Shown piece by piece: positions 7,593 through 15,126 of a DNA stretch of 64,000 nt (the first letter of the stretch is position 1; each line of letters opens with the position of its first letter). The position numbers were made by a program, and so were the translations under genes. The notes beneath the pieces are model-generated. The model worked only from the letters and a program-made list of their open reading frames with translations, made no database searches and was not told the DNA's origin. This DNA comes from Pantoea sp. 1.19 (GTDB lineage Bacteria > Pseudomonadota > Gammaproteobacteria > Enterobacterales > Enterobacteriaceae), in NCBI RefSeq assembly GCF_001922585.1, contig NZ_MRBS01000001.1, forward strand, positions 186,001 through 250,000. Direction: 5' to 3'.

Positions 7593-7650
7593 CACATTAC
7601 GTGATAACACGCCTTACACGATTTGTGTTGATTTGCTATCACAATTTGTG
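7593..7650. promoter_or_regulatory. OR operators (three CAC-N5-GTG sites)
   Basis: CACATTACGTG (7593-7603), CACGATTTGTG (7617-7627) and CACAATTTGTG (7640-7650), spaced 24 and 23 bp. They lie between cI and cro, and the last two overlap PR. The leftward promoter PRM would have GTGATA at 7590-7595 and a poor -35, consistent with activation by bound repressor. Confidence 0.85.
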
Positions 7651-7656
7651 TTTAAT
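7628..7656 (+). promoter_or_regulatory. Promoter PR
   Basis: TTGATT (7628-7633), 17-bp spacer, TTTAAT (7651-7656). The operators at 7617-7627 and 7640-7650 overlap the -35 side and the spacer. Drives cro, cII, the replication genes and the nin region. Confidence 0.8.
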
Positions 7657-7687
7657 ATGCGCATGGTTAGCAAGTTAAGGAAGAAGC

Positions 7688-7903
7688 ATGAATAACATAG
7701 CAAATGAAAGGAGGAAGCTGGGGATAACCCAGTCAGCTCTCGCTCAGGCATGTGGCGGATGGGGTGCGTCACGGATTGGAAATTATGAATCCGGTAAGCG
7801 CCACCCTGACTTAACCTCATGTCGAATCATTGTGCAGGCATTAAACAAACTCGGCGGGAAAACAAATCTGGACTCGTTATTCCCTCCGCAAAAAGCAGCA
7901 TAA
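7688..7903 (+). CDS. cro: Cro-type repressor
   Basis: First gene of the rightward operon, divergent from cI across the operators. The 71-aa product is a single XRE helix-turn-helix (ITQSALAQACGGWGASRIGNYESGKRHP), similar to the DNA-binding half of the CI protein here, so both should bind CAC-N5-GTG. Expected role: repress PRM and later PL/PR during lytic growth. ATG behind AAGGAAG. Confidence 0.88.
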   Translation: MNNIANERRKLGITQSALAQACGGWGASRIGNYESGKRHPDLTSCRIIVQALNKLGGKTNLDSLFPPQKAA

Positions 7904-7910
7904 GCATCGT

Positions 7911-7948
7911 CGCTCTTTATCAATCAGACCGCCACCTGTTGCAGGGGG
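7911..7948 (+). promoter_or_regulatory. nutR-like site
   Basis: CGCTCTTTA (7911-7919) is a good boxA. Sixteen bases on, CCTG-TTG-CAGG (7935-7945) forms a short hairpin, with outer CC/GG pairs past one mismatch. The same layout and spacing are seen at nutL. Located directly after cro, as in lambda. Confidence 0.7.
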
Positions 7949-8014
7949 CAAAACAACAGTGGCACCCCACGGGTGTCGCACGTAACCAATTAACTGATAT
8001 GGAAATTATCAATC

Positions 8015-8287
8015 ATGGAACACGCAAGAAACAGCAAGTTGATCAACGAAGTAGAAACAGAATTGCGCAGTCGTCTGACCCATAAAGGCCAGCGCGTTCT
8101 GGCCGCTGAGGCAGGATGGCATGAATCGAAAGTGAGCAGGTTAAACCTGCGCGATATGGCGACGGTATTTGTGCTGCTGGAAAAGGTTTGGGAAACGAGC
8201 CTGATAGCAGAGGTGGCCAGACAAGCGGTAGCTGCTGCGATGGGAAAAGAAAAGGCGCCGGACTGCGGGAACAGTTTCAGCGCCTGA
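8015..8287 (+). CDS. cII: CII-family transcriptional activator
   Basis: The 90-aa protein has the CII pattern: a short N-terminal helix, then KGQRVLAAEAGWHESKVSRL as the helix-turn-helix and a C-terminal oligomerisation helix (AEVARQAVAAAMG). CII activates the establishment promoter of cI and other lysogenic promoters. Located between cro and the O-type gene as in lambda and P22. I did not find convincing TTGC repeats for PRE, so its binding site is not placed. Confidence 0.85.
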   Translation: MEHARNSKLINEVETELRSRLTHKGQRVLAAEAGWHESKVSRLNLRDMATVFVLLEKVWETSLIAEVARQAVAAAMGKEKAPDCGNSFSA

Positions 8288-8324
8288 TATCGAAATGTAA
8301 GCAATTTCAACGGAGTAATTATAC

Positions 8325-8465
8325 ATGAAAAAGCAGTCTTATCGCCACACTGGTGTGCATAAAAACCTTCTTCGCCTCGACTTCCTGACCAAATGCAATC
8401 CGGCAATCGCGCCGAAGCTGAGGGAAATTCTGGAAACGTATAAGGTTAAGGAGAAGAACCAATGA
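8325..8465 (+). CDS. Small hypothetical protein, 46 aa
   Basis: Reads MKKQSYRHTGVHKNLLRLDF and ends KLREILETYKVKEKNQ. Basic and helical. The stop overlaps the start of the O-type gene (ATGA). A CGGAGTAA site precedes the ATG. Function not recognised; its place between cII and O is occupied by variable small genes in other lambdoid phages. Confidence 0.6.
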   Translation: MKKQSYRHTGVHKNLLRLDFLTKCNPAIAPKLREILETYKVKEKNQ

Positions 8466-9349
8466 GCAACGTCTTAGCGTTTAAGCGCAAGCAAGCAGAG
8501 ACGCCGGAGGTAACCGGTAAGGGGTTCGCCTTGCTGCATCGTAAAATTATGGAGCTGCCATTCTATAAAGACCCAGAGGCGGCTCACCTGTGGATTCACC
8601 TGATCCTGAAAGCAAAATATTCCCCTGAAAATGTGATGACAGACTTAGGGGAGAAACTGGTCAGGCGTGGAGAGTTGCTTTCTGGCAGAAACGCCCTGGC
8701 TTTTGAAACTGGATTATCACCAGATCGTGTCCAGTACCTGCTCAGAAAGTTTAAAAAACTGGATATGGTTAGCTGGGTATCTAACAGCAAGTTCTCGATT
8801 ATTCGCATCACAAAATACGACGATTATCAGCTGAATTCTGTACCAGCAGATCACCAGCAGATTACCAGCACGAAGCCAGGCACCGCAACGCCTGATCGGG
8901 ATGCTGTACCAGCAAATTACCAGCAAATTACCACAGATAATGAATTACTAACTAATAACTCAATATCTAAAGATATTGAGTGTGCAACTTCCGCATCAAA
9001 ACATGCTGTTCAGAAGCAACGGATTTCATGCGAAGAGGTCTGGCAATGCCTGAAGGAAGAGCTTCCGGAAGCAAGAGGCTGGCGAGTTATGGATGAAGAC
9101 CGCCGAAACCTGATTAAACGATTTTGGGGGAAGGCCAACAAAATCGCACGTCAGTTTGATAACGGCGAACCTCTCACCATGGAAGGATTCCGAACCTACC
9201 TCCAGTACATTAGCGCCAACTGCCGCTGGATGCTGGAAGACCGACCTGATAACCGCACTGGAAAGACATGGCGCCGCATGAAGTTCGACAGCTTCCTCTC
9301 TGAGAAGCTCTATCGCGACGTTCGAGAAGGAGACAAGGATGACAGATAA
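8462..9349 (+). CDS. O: Replication initiator, O type
   Basis: Origin-binding protein that recruits the helicase encoded next. The N-terminal part (residues about 15-120, LLHRKIMELPFYKDPEAAHLWIHLILKA, then RNALAFETGLSPDRVQYLLRKFKKLDMVSW) is a winged helix like that of lambda O, P22 gp18 and YdaU proteins. The middle (residues about 125-165) is low complexity because the DNA there holds the origin iterons. The C-terminus (WRVMDEDRRNLIKRFWGKANKI) should contact the helicase. Overlaps the helicase start by 11 bp. Confidence 0.85.
   Translation: MSNVLAFKRKQAETPEVTGKGFALLHRKIMELPFYKDPEAAHLWIHLILKAKYSPENVMTDLGEKLVRRGELLSGRNALAFETGLSPDRVQYLLRKFKKLDMVSWVSNSKFSIIRITKYDDYQLNSVPADHQQITSTKPGTATPDRDAVPANYQQITTDNELLTNNSISKDIECATSASKHAVQKQRISCEEVWQCLKEELPEARGWRVMDEDRRNLIKRFWGKANKIARQFDNGEPLTMEGFRTYLQYISANCRWMLEDRPDNRTGKTWRRMKFDSFLSEKLYRDVREGDKDDR
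8842..8980 (+). other. Phage replication origin inside the O gene
   Basis: Two clusters of 11-bp iterons ACCAGCARATY start at 8842, 8853, 8864 and at 8908, 8919, 8930 (the last degenerate). An AT-rich stretch (8936-8970) and a perfect inverted repeat CTCAATATCT-AA-AGATATTGAG (8959-8980) follow. The lambda origin has the same order: iterons in O, AT-rich block, inverted repeat. Confidence 0.75.
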
Positions 9350-10769
9350 TCTCATGCAACCACCGCATAGCCTCGATGCAGAGCAGGCGGTTATCGGTGG
9401 CCTCATGCTGGACGGTGGCGAAGAGCGCACGCAGAAGGTTATGGCGATGCTGAAGTCAGAAAGTTTCTTCAACGCTTCACACGCAATTATCTTCAGCGCC
9501 ATCCGCGACCTGTTAGCTCGAAATAAGCCAATCGACCTGCTGACCCTGTCAGATGAGCTGGAAGCTGGCGGAAAGCAATTTGGCGGATTTGCTTATCTGG
9601 CCGAGATGGCAAAGAACACTCCATCAGTTGCAAATCTGACAGCTTACGCTGCCGTGGTACGCGATAAAGCTATGGAGCGTTACGCAATCAGCAAGCTGAG
9701 CGAAGCACTGGAGCTGCTCTACAGCCGCAACAGCATGACAGCCGTCGAAAAGCTGGAGTCGATCACCATGCTTACCACGCAAATCAGCGACTACGCCAAA
9801 ACCGGAAAACGCCGCGGGCTGCGTTCTTTTGGCGATGTGATGGACGAGTGGGTGACTGACCTTGAAAAGCGCTTCGATCCGCAGGGTGAACAGCGCGGAA
9901 TGAGCACCGGTATTCCGTCGCTAGATCGAATGCTGGCACCGAAAGGTCTGGTCAAAGGCTCGCTGTTCGTCATCGGCGCTCGGCCTAAAATGGGGAAAAC
10001 CACGCTATACAGTCAGATGGCAATCAACTGCGCAATTCGCGAGAAGAAGCCCGCCCTGATGTTCAGTCTGGAGATGCCCGCAGACCAAATTCTGGAAAAG
10101 TTGGTAGGGCAGAAATCAGGCGTTAACCCGAGCATTTTTTACATGCCGGCCACTGATGACGCTGATGCGGAGTACCAAGGCGACTATGACGCTGATTTCG
10201 ACAGGGCAATAAAAACAGCAAACCGGATGCGAGAAGAAGACCTGCTGTACATCGACGACACCCCCGGACTGTCTCTGGCGCACATCGTCGCAGAGTGCCG
10301 CAAGGTGAGACGCCAGAAGGGCGCCGTAGGAATGGTATTGGTCGATTACCTGACCCTGATGACAGCCGAGAAGGCCGACCGTAACGACCTCGCATATGGG
10401 ATGATCACCAAAGGACTGAAGAATCTTGCCAAAGAGCTTGGCTGCGTCGTTGTGCTGCTGACTCAGTTGAACCGTGAGCTGGAGAAGCGCGTCAACAAGC
10501 GGCCATTACCAAGCGACTCGCGCGACACCGGGCAGATTGAACAGGACTGTGATTACTGGGTGGGCATCCACCGCGAAGGCGCTTTCGATGAAACCGTTCC
10601 GGCAGGTGAAACTGAGCTGCTGCTGCGACTTAACCGCCACGGCAACACTGGCACCGTGTTCTGTCTGCAGAAGGACGGAGCAATTTATGACATGGACCAG
10701 ATGGCGGCGCGTACTGAGCGTGATGCACGGCAGCAGCCAGCCAAAGGCCAGAAACGGGGAGGATTTTGA
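9339..10769 (+). CDS. Replicative DNA helicase, DnaB family
   Basis: Ring helicase for phage DNA replication, in the place of P22 gene 12. 476 aa. Residues 8-110 form the DnaB N-terminal domain (LDAEQAVIGGLML). The RecA-like domain has Walker A GARPKMGKTT (about residue 213), Walker B MVLVDYLTLM and the LTQLNRELEKR sensor with SDSRDTGQIEQDCD. All key residues look intact, so it should not need host DnaB. It has no separate loader gene, unlike lambda O/P. Confidence 0.95.
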   Translation: MTDNLMQPPHSLDAEQAVIGGLMLDGGEERTQKVMAMLKSESFFNASHAIIFSAIRDLLARNKPIDLLTLSDELEAGGKQFGGFAYLAEMAKNTPSVANLTAYAAVVRDKAMERYAISKLSEALELLYSRNSMTAVEKLESITMLTTQISDYAKTGKRRGLRSFGDVMDEWVTDLEKRFDPQGEQRGMSTGIPSLDRMLAPKGLVKGSLFVIGARPKMGKTTLYSQMAINCAIREKKPALMFSLEMPADQILEKLVGQKSGVNPSIFYMPATDDADAEYQGDYDADFDRAIKTANRMREEDLLYIDDTPGLSLAHIVAECRKVRRQKGAVGMVLVDYLTLMTAEKADRNDLAYGMITKGLKNLAKELGCVVVLLTQLNRELEKRVNKRPLPSDSRDTGQIEQDCDYWVGIHREGAFDETVPAGETELLLRLNRHGNTGTVFCLQKDGAIYDMDQMAARTERDARQQPAKGQKRGGF

Positions 10770-11083
10770 TGGACTACAGCAAACTGAGTGACAACAAAAT
10801 AAACGCAGAAGTGGCGCTTCACTGGCTGGGGAGGGGTAACTTCGGATTAATGAATGGCGCAGTGGAAAAACTTGGTAGAATTTTCGAACCATGCAACAAC
10901 CCCGCAGACGCATGGCCGATTATTGTGGCCAACCGCATAGCGTTAATGCCCGATGCCAGTGAGCATGGAGCGCACCAATGGTGGGACGCTCAATCCAGCT
11001 GTCGGGCGCATGGAATTCAGTATCAAGCCAACCCACTCCGCGCCGCGATGATCTGCTACCTGATGATGCAGGAGAGTGAGTGA
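10769..11083 (+). CDS. DUF2591-like phage protein
   Basis: MDYSKLSDNKINAEVALHW at the N-terminus and ADAWPIIVANRIALMPD are the hallmarks of a common phage protein of the nin/ori region (DUF2591 as I recall). 104 aa, soluble, unknown function. ATG overlaps the helicase stop. An in-frame TTG one codon upstream is not needed. Confidence 0.75.
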   Translation: MDYSKLSDNKINAEVALHWLGRGNFGLMNGAVEKLGRIFEPCNNPADAWPIIVANRIALMPDASEHGAHQWWDAQSSCRAHGIQYQANPLRAAMICYLMMQESE

Positions 11084-11304
11084 TGAGAAACTGGATAAAG
11101 TGCAGTGAGCGGATGCCTGAAAATGGACAGAAGGTAGTTGCCTTTCACAATGGGTGGGTTAACTGTTTCATCTTTAAAATTGAACATAGTGTCTCATCAA
11201 GCAAAGTATGGTTCGAGCAATACCTGACCGCAGATGTTGAAGTAAATTTAGGCCTGAAAGAAGTAACCCACTGGCAGCCACTACCCCCGCCACCGGAGGA
11301 ATAA
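11083..11304 (+). CDS. DUF551-family protein
   Basis: Short protein with W..CSERMPENGQKV near the start and THWQPLPPPPEE at the end, the typical frame of DUF551 proteins in enterobacterial phages. Function unknown. ATG at 11083 overlaps the upstream stop (TGATG); the next gene starts in its stop codon. Confidence 0.8.
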   Translation: MRNWIKCSERMPENGQKVVAFHNGWVNCFIFKIEHSVSSSKVWFEQYLTADVEVNLGLKEVTHWQPLPPPPEE

Positions 11305-11474
11305 TGCACCAGGCATACACAACAGAGAAACTCACAGGGCTGCTGATTATCGCGGCCCTTATTTTTTGGCGCTGGGCGGGGAGGAGAGGGCGTGATATTC
11401 GCAAAACTTATAACTGTTGGGTGGATGCTGGCATGGTTCTTTATCATCTTGAGCATAGTTTTCGTCAGAATTAA
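11304..11474 (+). CDS. Small membrane protein, 56 aa
   Basis: Reads MHQAYTTEKLTGLLIIAALIFW followed by basic RWAGRRGRD: one membrane segment with positive-inside charge. Strong GGAGGAATA ribosome site. The N-terminus resembles the product of 11580-11699 (YT.E..TGL...AL). It overlaps the next gene by 83 bp in another frame. Function unknown. Confidence 0.5.
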   Translation: MHQAYTTEKLTGLLIIAALIFWRWAGRRGRDIRKTYNCWVDAGMVLYHLEHSFRQN

Positions 11475-11583
11475 CAGGGGTGCAGGCCTTTTCGGAAGTC
11501 TGTTTGCTTTATTGTTGACGTGGCTGCTTATCGGTCTTGCTCCGGTGGCAATAGCTAAATTCGGATGGGAGTTCATCAGATGA
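11392..11583 (+). CDS. Small two-helix membrane protein, 63 aa
   Basis: GTG start behind GGGGAGGAG. Two hydrophobic segments, residues about 8-25 (VGWMLAWFFIILSIVFV) and 33-55 (FGSLFALLLTWLLIGLAPVAI). No family recognised. Small membrane proteins are frequent in this part of lambdoid genomes. Confidence 0.5.
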   Translation: MIFAKLITVGWMLAWFFIILSIVFVRINRGAGLFGSLFALLLTWLLIGLAPVAIAKFGWEFIR

Positions 11584-11699
11584 ACTGGTACACAGCAGAG
11601 CTAATAACTGGGCTATCGGTGACGGTGGCCCTTTTTGTTGGTGTCAGGAAAACTAACCGGAGGGGTGATGGAGAAAAAAACGTTTTTCCTCCGCAATGA
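11580..11699 (+). CDS. Small membrane protein, 39 aa
   Basis: Reads MNWYTAELITGLSVTVALFV, then a basic tail (RKTNRRGDGEK). One membrane segment. ATG overlaps the upstream stop (ATGA). Looks like a diverged copy of 11304-11474. It overlaps ninB by 32 bp. Confidence 0.45.
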   Translation: MNWYTAELITGLSVTVALFVGVRKTNRRGDGEKNVFPPQ

Positions 11700-12105
11700 G
11701 CAAGTGCGGCGCAATCTGATAGACGCAATCCTCAAACTCCCGCTTAACGACCATCATCCCATCACAATCCGCATCACCGACTTTGACCGCACTCTTCTGC
11801 AAAACAGCCTCTTTCATGCCCTGTGTGGCGATGTGGCGCGTCAGGCCGAATGGCTGGGCAAACCGCGCACGCCGGTGCAGTGGAAAACGTTGTTTGTTTC
11901 AGGTCATGCGATGGCTACCGGCATGGGTGCTGAAGTGGTGCCGGGGCTTGAGGGGGAGTTCTGCAACATCAGGGAATCGACGGCAAAGATGGGCATTAAG
12001 CGCATGGAGAGCCTGATTGAATACTCCCAGGCTTGGGCCGTCGGTAACGGCGTGAAATTTCGGGATGTTCGCTACAGCAATGATTACTTTGGGAGAGCGT
12101 CATGA
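11668..12105 (+). CDS. ninB: NinB recombination mediator
   Basis: NinB (Orf) binds single-stranded DNA and SSB and replaces RecFOR in phage recombination. The 145-aa product has FFLRNEQVRRNLIDAI, then ITDFDRTLLQNSLFHALCGDVARQAEW, the typical NinB region with the LxQN motif. Start at 11668 is in line with the family; the upstream extension to 11635 is not needed. First recognisable nin gene. Confidence 0.9.
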   Translation: MEKKTFFLRNEQVRRNLIDAILKLPLNDHHPITIRITDFDRTLLQNSLFHALCGDVARQAEWLGKPRTPVQWKTLFVSGHAMATGMGAEVVPGLEGEFCNIRESTAKMGIKRMESLIEYSQAWAVGNGVKFRDVRYSNDYFGRAS

Positions 12106-12290
12106 CAGTGTTCACAGACATCGCAGCGGCGATAGAAGAGGCAATTTGGTTGTCGTCACAGACGCGGCGGAGCCACGCCGTTTATCAGAAAACGGCTCAC
12201 GAAATGGAGGTGAGGATCTGCGACCCGCTGTCGTATGCGATGTTCACTGCGGGGCAGGGTGGGGTTGTTGATGCTGGGGAGGTGGCTTAA
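12102..12290 (+). CDS. Small hypothetical nin-region protein, 62 aa
   Basis: Not recognised. Soluble, with AAAIEEAIWLSSQTRRSHAVYQKTAHEM helices. ATG overlaps the ninB stop by 4 bp and its own stop overlaps the next start, so it is translationally coupled on both sides. Confidence 0.55.
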   Translation: MTVFTDIAAAIEEAIWLSSQTRRSHAVYQKTAHEMEVRICDPLSYAMFTAGQGGVVDAGEVA

Positions 12291-12574
12291 TGGCACGGAT
12301 AATGATTGAAATTGAGAGGGCTGTATTAGAGGTGATGCCGGAGATTTTATCAATCAGCTCTTCTGAACTGCTGAAAAGAGTTGTTAGCAAAACCGACGCT
12401 AAAGAAAACACTATCAAATCTACAATCCAGCGCCTGATAGATAATGGCAAATTAATCAGGCTTAACGGTGGCGCAGAGTCGAGATACGCCCTGGGGAATC
12501 TTGGCCTGAAATTTGGCCAGAGCCGGAAAATGATGGTGTTCAATCGGGCTATTTCCGAAGCGAGGCGAGCATGA
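12290..12574 (+). CDS. Winged-helix-like nin-region protein, 94 aa
   Basis: The stretch ISSSELLKRVVSKTDAKENT followed by IKSTIQRLIDNGKLIRLNGG looks like a winged helix DNA-binding domain (recognition helix IKSTIQRLIDNG). No exact family. Possible small regulator; nothing shows its target. Coupled to both neighbours. Confidence 0.55.
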   Translation: MARIMIEIERAVLEVMPEILSISSSELLKRVVSKTDAKENTIKSTIQRLIDNGKLIRLNGGAESRYALGNLGLKFGQSRKMMVFNRAISEARRA

Positions 12575-12747
12575 CAAGGAGAAAGAAAAGCGTCACGCAG
12601 TTAGCCCTCGATAACCTGATTTTCCGCCCGACCCGCCGCAGTACAAACAAACCAAAGCCCATCCCGCCAGCTAGCCAGGTAATTTCATTTGATTACGTTC
12701 ATGGGCTATTGCAGGCCAAATGGGATCGCATGAGGAGGACGAGATGA
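12571..12747 (+). CDS. ninE: NinE-like protein, 58 aa
   Basis: MTRRKKSVTQLALDNLIFRP, then TRRSTNKPKPIPPASQV, is very close to P22 NinE as I remember it. Basic, function unknown. Overlaps both neighbours by 4 bp. Confidence 0.75.
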   Translation: MTRRKKSVTQLALDNLIFRPTRRSTNKPKPIPPASQVISFDYVHGLLQAKWDRMRRTR

Positions 12748-12878
12748 AAGAACAGTGCTGCGCAGACTGTGGAATACCGCTGTCGCCCGATGAGGCGTGG
12801 GTGTGCGATGACTGCAGCGCGTTTTACGCGATATTCCGAGATCCGAATGGTGATATGACTGGAGGGGACGATGGTTAA
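12744..12878 (+). CDS. ninF: NinF-like zinc-ribbon protein, 44 aa
   Basis: Four cysteines in CADCG...CDDC, then DPNGDM and a GGDDG end, matching the second half of lambda NinF (CANCG...CEHC...DPNSSM..DDG). The lambda N-terminal extension is absent. It overlaps ninG by 8 bp. Confidence 0.65.
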   Translation: MKEQCCADCGIPLSPDEAWVCDDCSAFYAIFRDPNGDMTGGDDG

Positions 12879-13446
12879 AGGCAAGCCGCCAAAGCCGAAG
12901 AAGTGTAAAGCCTGCTCTGAGAAATTCATCCCCCGCAACACCCTGCAAACCGCCTGCTCTCCAAAATGTGCCATCCAACTCGCTAAGCAACTCACCCAGC
13001 GCAAGCAACAGCGCGAGGAGAAAGAGCGGCGTGCTGCATGGAACAAGCGCAAGGCCGATGTAAAGCCATTAAGCCACTGGATGAACATGACCCAGCGAGC
13101 ATTCAACGACTACATCAGGGCGAGAGACGGAGATATCTGCATCAGCTGCGGCAGTACAACGGCGGTCAGCTATCATGCCGGCCACTACCGAACGACGGCT
13201 AAAGCATCGCAATTGCGGTTCAACGAGGACAACTGCCACAGCCAGTGTTCAGCCTGTAATACTCACCACTCCGGCAATATCGGTCCATACCGCATCAACC
13301 TCATAGCAAAAATCGGCCCTCAGCGCGTCGAGGCACTCGAAAACAACAATACACCACACCGATACACCAGAGAGGAACTGGAACGCATCAGAGCGCGTTA
13401 CAGGGCTTTGCTGCGTGAATTGGTAAAGCAGAGGGAGGCAGCATGA
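12871..13446 (+). CDS. ninG: NinG (Rap) recombination nuclease
   Basis: Structure-specific endonuclease of phage recombination that acts on branched DNA. 191 aa. Zinc motif CKACSEKF...CSPKC near the N-terminus, a basic charged helix (TQRKQQREEKERRAAWNKRKAD), then CISCGS...HAGHYRTT...NCHSQCSACNTHHSGN, the HNH-like zinc region. Slightly shorter than lambda Rap (204 aa). Confidence 0.93.
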   Translation: MVKGKPPKPKKCKACSEKFIPRNTLQTACSPKCAIQLAKQLTQRKQQREEKERRAAWNKRKADVKPLSHWMNMTQRAFNDYIRARDGDICISCGSTTAVSYHAGHYRTTAKASQLRFNEDNCHSQCSACNTHHSGNIGPYRINLIAKIGPQRVEALENNNTPHRYTREELERIRARYRALLRELVKQREAA

Positions 13447-13550
13447 CCTGGCTAAAGAAATTACTCAGCAGATTCCGGCCTATCACTCCAGCAGTGCAGC
13501 CAACCCATGTGCAGTCATGGGACGCTAATCCGAGAAGGAAGAAACGATGA
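13443..13550 (+). CDS. Very small basic protein, 35 aa
   Basis: Reads MTWLKKLLSRFRPITPAVQP and ends PRRKKR. The start overlaps the ninG stop and the stop overlaps the Q-type start, which argues for real translation. An amphipathic basic N-terminus could bind membrane or RNA; no family recognised. Confidence 0.45.
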   Translation: MTWLKKLLSRFRPITPAVQPTHVQSWDANPRRKKR

Positions 13551-14170
13551 GAATCGAAAAAGACTATCAGCAGATTGTCAGGCTTTCCGGCGTGCGCTCT
13601 GCTGCTGATATGCGTCGGTTGTTTGGCAATGGCTGGAAAACCATCAACACCTCTCAGCAGGCATGGATACGACACCTGTTAACAGTGTGGGGTGATCACT
13701 TATCTGGCGACGAGTACGAGCGCGGGGAAGTTAACGTGATAGGCCGCCTCATGATGCGCTGCGAATGGAGCGAGCAGAAGGCTAGGCAAATTGAAAGGGT
13801 AGTAACAGAGCTTCACTGTGAGGGCTACAGAGGGGAAGAGCTTATGCGCAAGGCGCGCGATATTCTGGTTCCACAATCATCCGCAAGCAACATCATCGCT
13901 CTCGCCAAAGAATCAGATGATGCTGCTTTCATGGAATCAGTAATCGTTAAGACCTTCGGGCGTGACAATCCCCTCCGCTCTGTAGCCAGATTACGATACT
14001 GCAAGCGCAAGAGCGCGCAAAACATTGCTTCAAGTCTGATTTACTTCACCGGCATCACGCCGAAGGAAGCCAGAAACAGAATGGAATGGGCGCAAAATAT
14101 CCTTGAAGGAGAATTGTTCTATGCTGTTAAGCGTGAGCGGGAGAAAGAAATTACTGCAATCGCTGCATAA
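13547..14170 (+). CDS. Putative late antiterminator (Q position, DUF1133-like)
   Basis: Last gene before the late leader, where Q lies. 207 aa without the cysteines of lambda Q. It shows SQQAWIRHLLTVWGDHLSGDEYERGEVNVIGRLM (quoted as two parts: SQQAWIRHLLTVWGDH and VNVIGRLM) and WSEQKARQIERVVTELHCEGYRGEEL, like DUF1133 phage proteins often annotated as Q. It would allow transcription through the terminator at 14321. Function rests on position and remembered family. Confidence 0.65.
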   Translation: MRIEKDYQQIVRLSGVRSAADMRRLFGNGWKTINTSQQAWIRHLLTVWGDHLSGDEYERGEVNVIGRLMMRCEWSEQKARQIERVVTELHCEGYRGEELMRKARDILVPQSSASNIIALAKESDDAAFMESVIVKTFGRDNPLRSVARLRYCKRKSAQNIASSLIYFTGITPKEARNRMEWAQNILEGELFYAVKREREKEITAIAA

Positions 14171-14434
14171 TAGCACAAATTGCTAAAGACAAAGGGCAAT
14201 AAACCTGGCACATTGCATATATGCTCGGGAAGCAAAGCGAACTGAGCGCGGTGATGACGAGGAAGTAAGTAAACGGCGGATATAAGCCCATTGGCATTCA
14301 GCTGAAGCATCACCGTAAGAAGCCCTAGCGTAACTGCTGGGGCTTTTTTATTTGTGCCATATTGTCGTTTTCGACGAAATGGTAACGCAAGCCGATGAGC
14401 GGTCATGAGGAACTGCGGCCCCGGCAAACAATAA
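14171..14434 (+). other. Late leader region without a gene
   Basis: Contains no convincing reading frame. The late promoter PR' should lie here but I cannot place it with confidence. ATAGCACAAATTGC (near 14170) recurs near 15565, just before the second tRNA. A terminator is at 14321-14349. Confidence 0.4.
14321..14349 (+). terminator. Late-leader terminator (tR'-like)
   Basis: AGCCCTAGC pairs with GCTGGGGCT (one wobble) around GTAACT and is followed by TTTTTTA. Position between Q and the lysis genes fits a terminator overcome by the late antiterminator. Confidence 0.8.
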
Positions 14435-14511
14435 GCAGCATTGGCTCAATCGGATAGAGCAGCGGAGTTCTAATCCGCCGGTTACTGGTTCGAGTCCAGT
14501 ATGCTGCACCA
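14435..14511 (+). tRNA. tRNA-Arg (anticodon TCT)
   Basis: 77 nt with encoded CCA. Acceptor GCAGCAT/ATGCTGC, D arm GGCTCAATCGGATAGAGC, anticodon stem GCGGA/TCCGC with loop GTTCTAA, T arm CTGG-TTCGAGT-CCAG. Decodes AGA, rare in enterobacteria. Phage-borne tRNAs between Q and lysis genes are known from Stx phages. Confidence 0.93.
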
Positions 14512-14616
14512 ATTTCAAAGTTCGCCACAGGGCGGCCTTTTTTATTCATAGGAGCATAGTCAATGCTGGCATCAATTAAGGCCGACACCAGCGGCATTGA
14601 GAGAAAACTGCAGGCA

Positions 14617-14823
14617 TTACTTGAAGTGCTTCCCGAACATATTCCTGACCAGTTCGGCAGCATGTTGTCTGACCTGGTCGACAATATCATTCTTGTGAAT
14701 GGTACGCCCGCAGTTGTTGCAGGTGGTTCCTTCGATATCGTTTGTGTCTGTGATTTCAGTGGGACCGCTTACGACGAGGTCATGGCCGCAGCCAGGGCAT
14801 TTAAAGCTGACAGTGTCGCTCAT
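14617..14823 (-). CDS. Zinc-ribbon phage protein, 68 aa, antisense to late transcription
   Basis: MSDTVSFKCPGCGHDLVVSG, then CNNCGR, a two-CxxCG zinc ribbon, with a helical C-terminus. I recall similar small proteins on the strand opposite to late genes in lambdoid prophages. Start at 14823 behind GGAG; an upstream in-frame ATG lacks support. Unknown function. Confidence 0.7.
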   Translation of the reverse strand: MSDTVSFKCPGCGHDLVVSGPTEITDTNDIEGTTCNNCGRTIHKNDIVDQVRQHAAELVRNMFGKHFK

Positions 14824-14913
14824 TAAATACTCCATATCTGTAAGGTTATTTTTGGCGATTTAACGATAACAGAAATGGATATGACCAGCCAGAAGCTATC
14901 TGGCGCCAATTTT

Positions 14914-14939
14914 AAGGCTCACTTCGGTGGGCCTTTTTT
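14914..14939 (+). terminator. Rho-independent terminator
   Basis: AAGGCTCAC-TTCG-GTGGGCCTT (one wobble) followed by TTTT, in the gap between 14823 and 15127. The rest of this gap (to 15126) shows no gene on either strand. Confidence 0.75.
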
Positions 14940-15126
14940 CATATCTGCACAACAGATAAGCCTCCTGACGTGTAATTGCCTGGCAATGAACGCGTGTTGT
15001 GAAACAGGGGGCTTTTCGTTGTGGTGAATGTACCGATGGCGTCGTTACGCGATAGCCGTGAATGCCGGATAGGGGCGACGGTCACCGCAAACCAACATGC
15101 CGCAGGCTTAAGTGGTAATTAGAAAT

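Noticed and set aside
7904..8014. CII-dependent promoter PRE
   Set aside because: TTGC and GCAA elements are present but not with the spacing needed for a CII site.
14171..14320. Late promoter PR'
   Set aside because: Expected here, but no pair of -35 and -10 sequences with acceptable spacing stood out, so no site is claimed.
14563..14826. Plus-strand frame of 87 codons with a good ribosome site, opposite the zinc-ribbon gene
   Set aside because: Its first 20 codons look protein-like, but the minus strand has a clear two-CxxCG zinc ribbon over most of it. At best it is a truncated remnant, so it is not listed as a gene.
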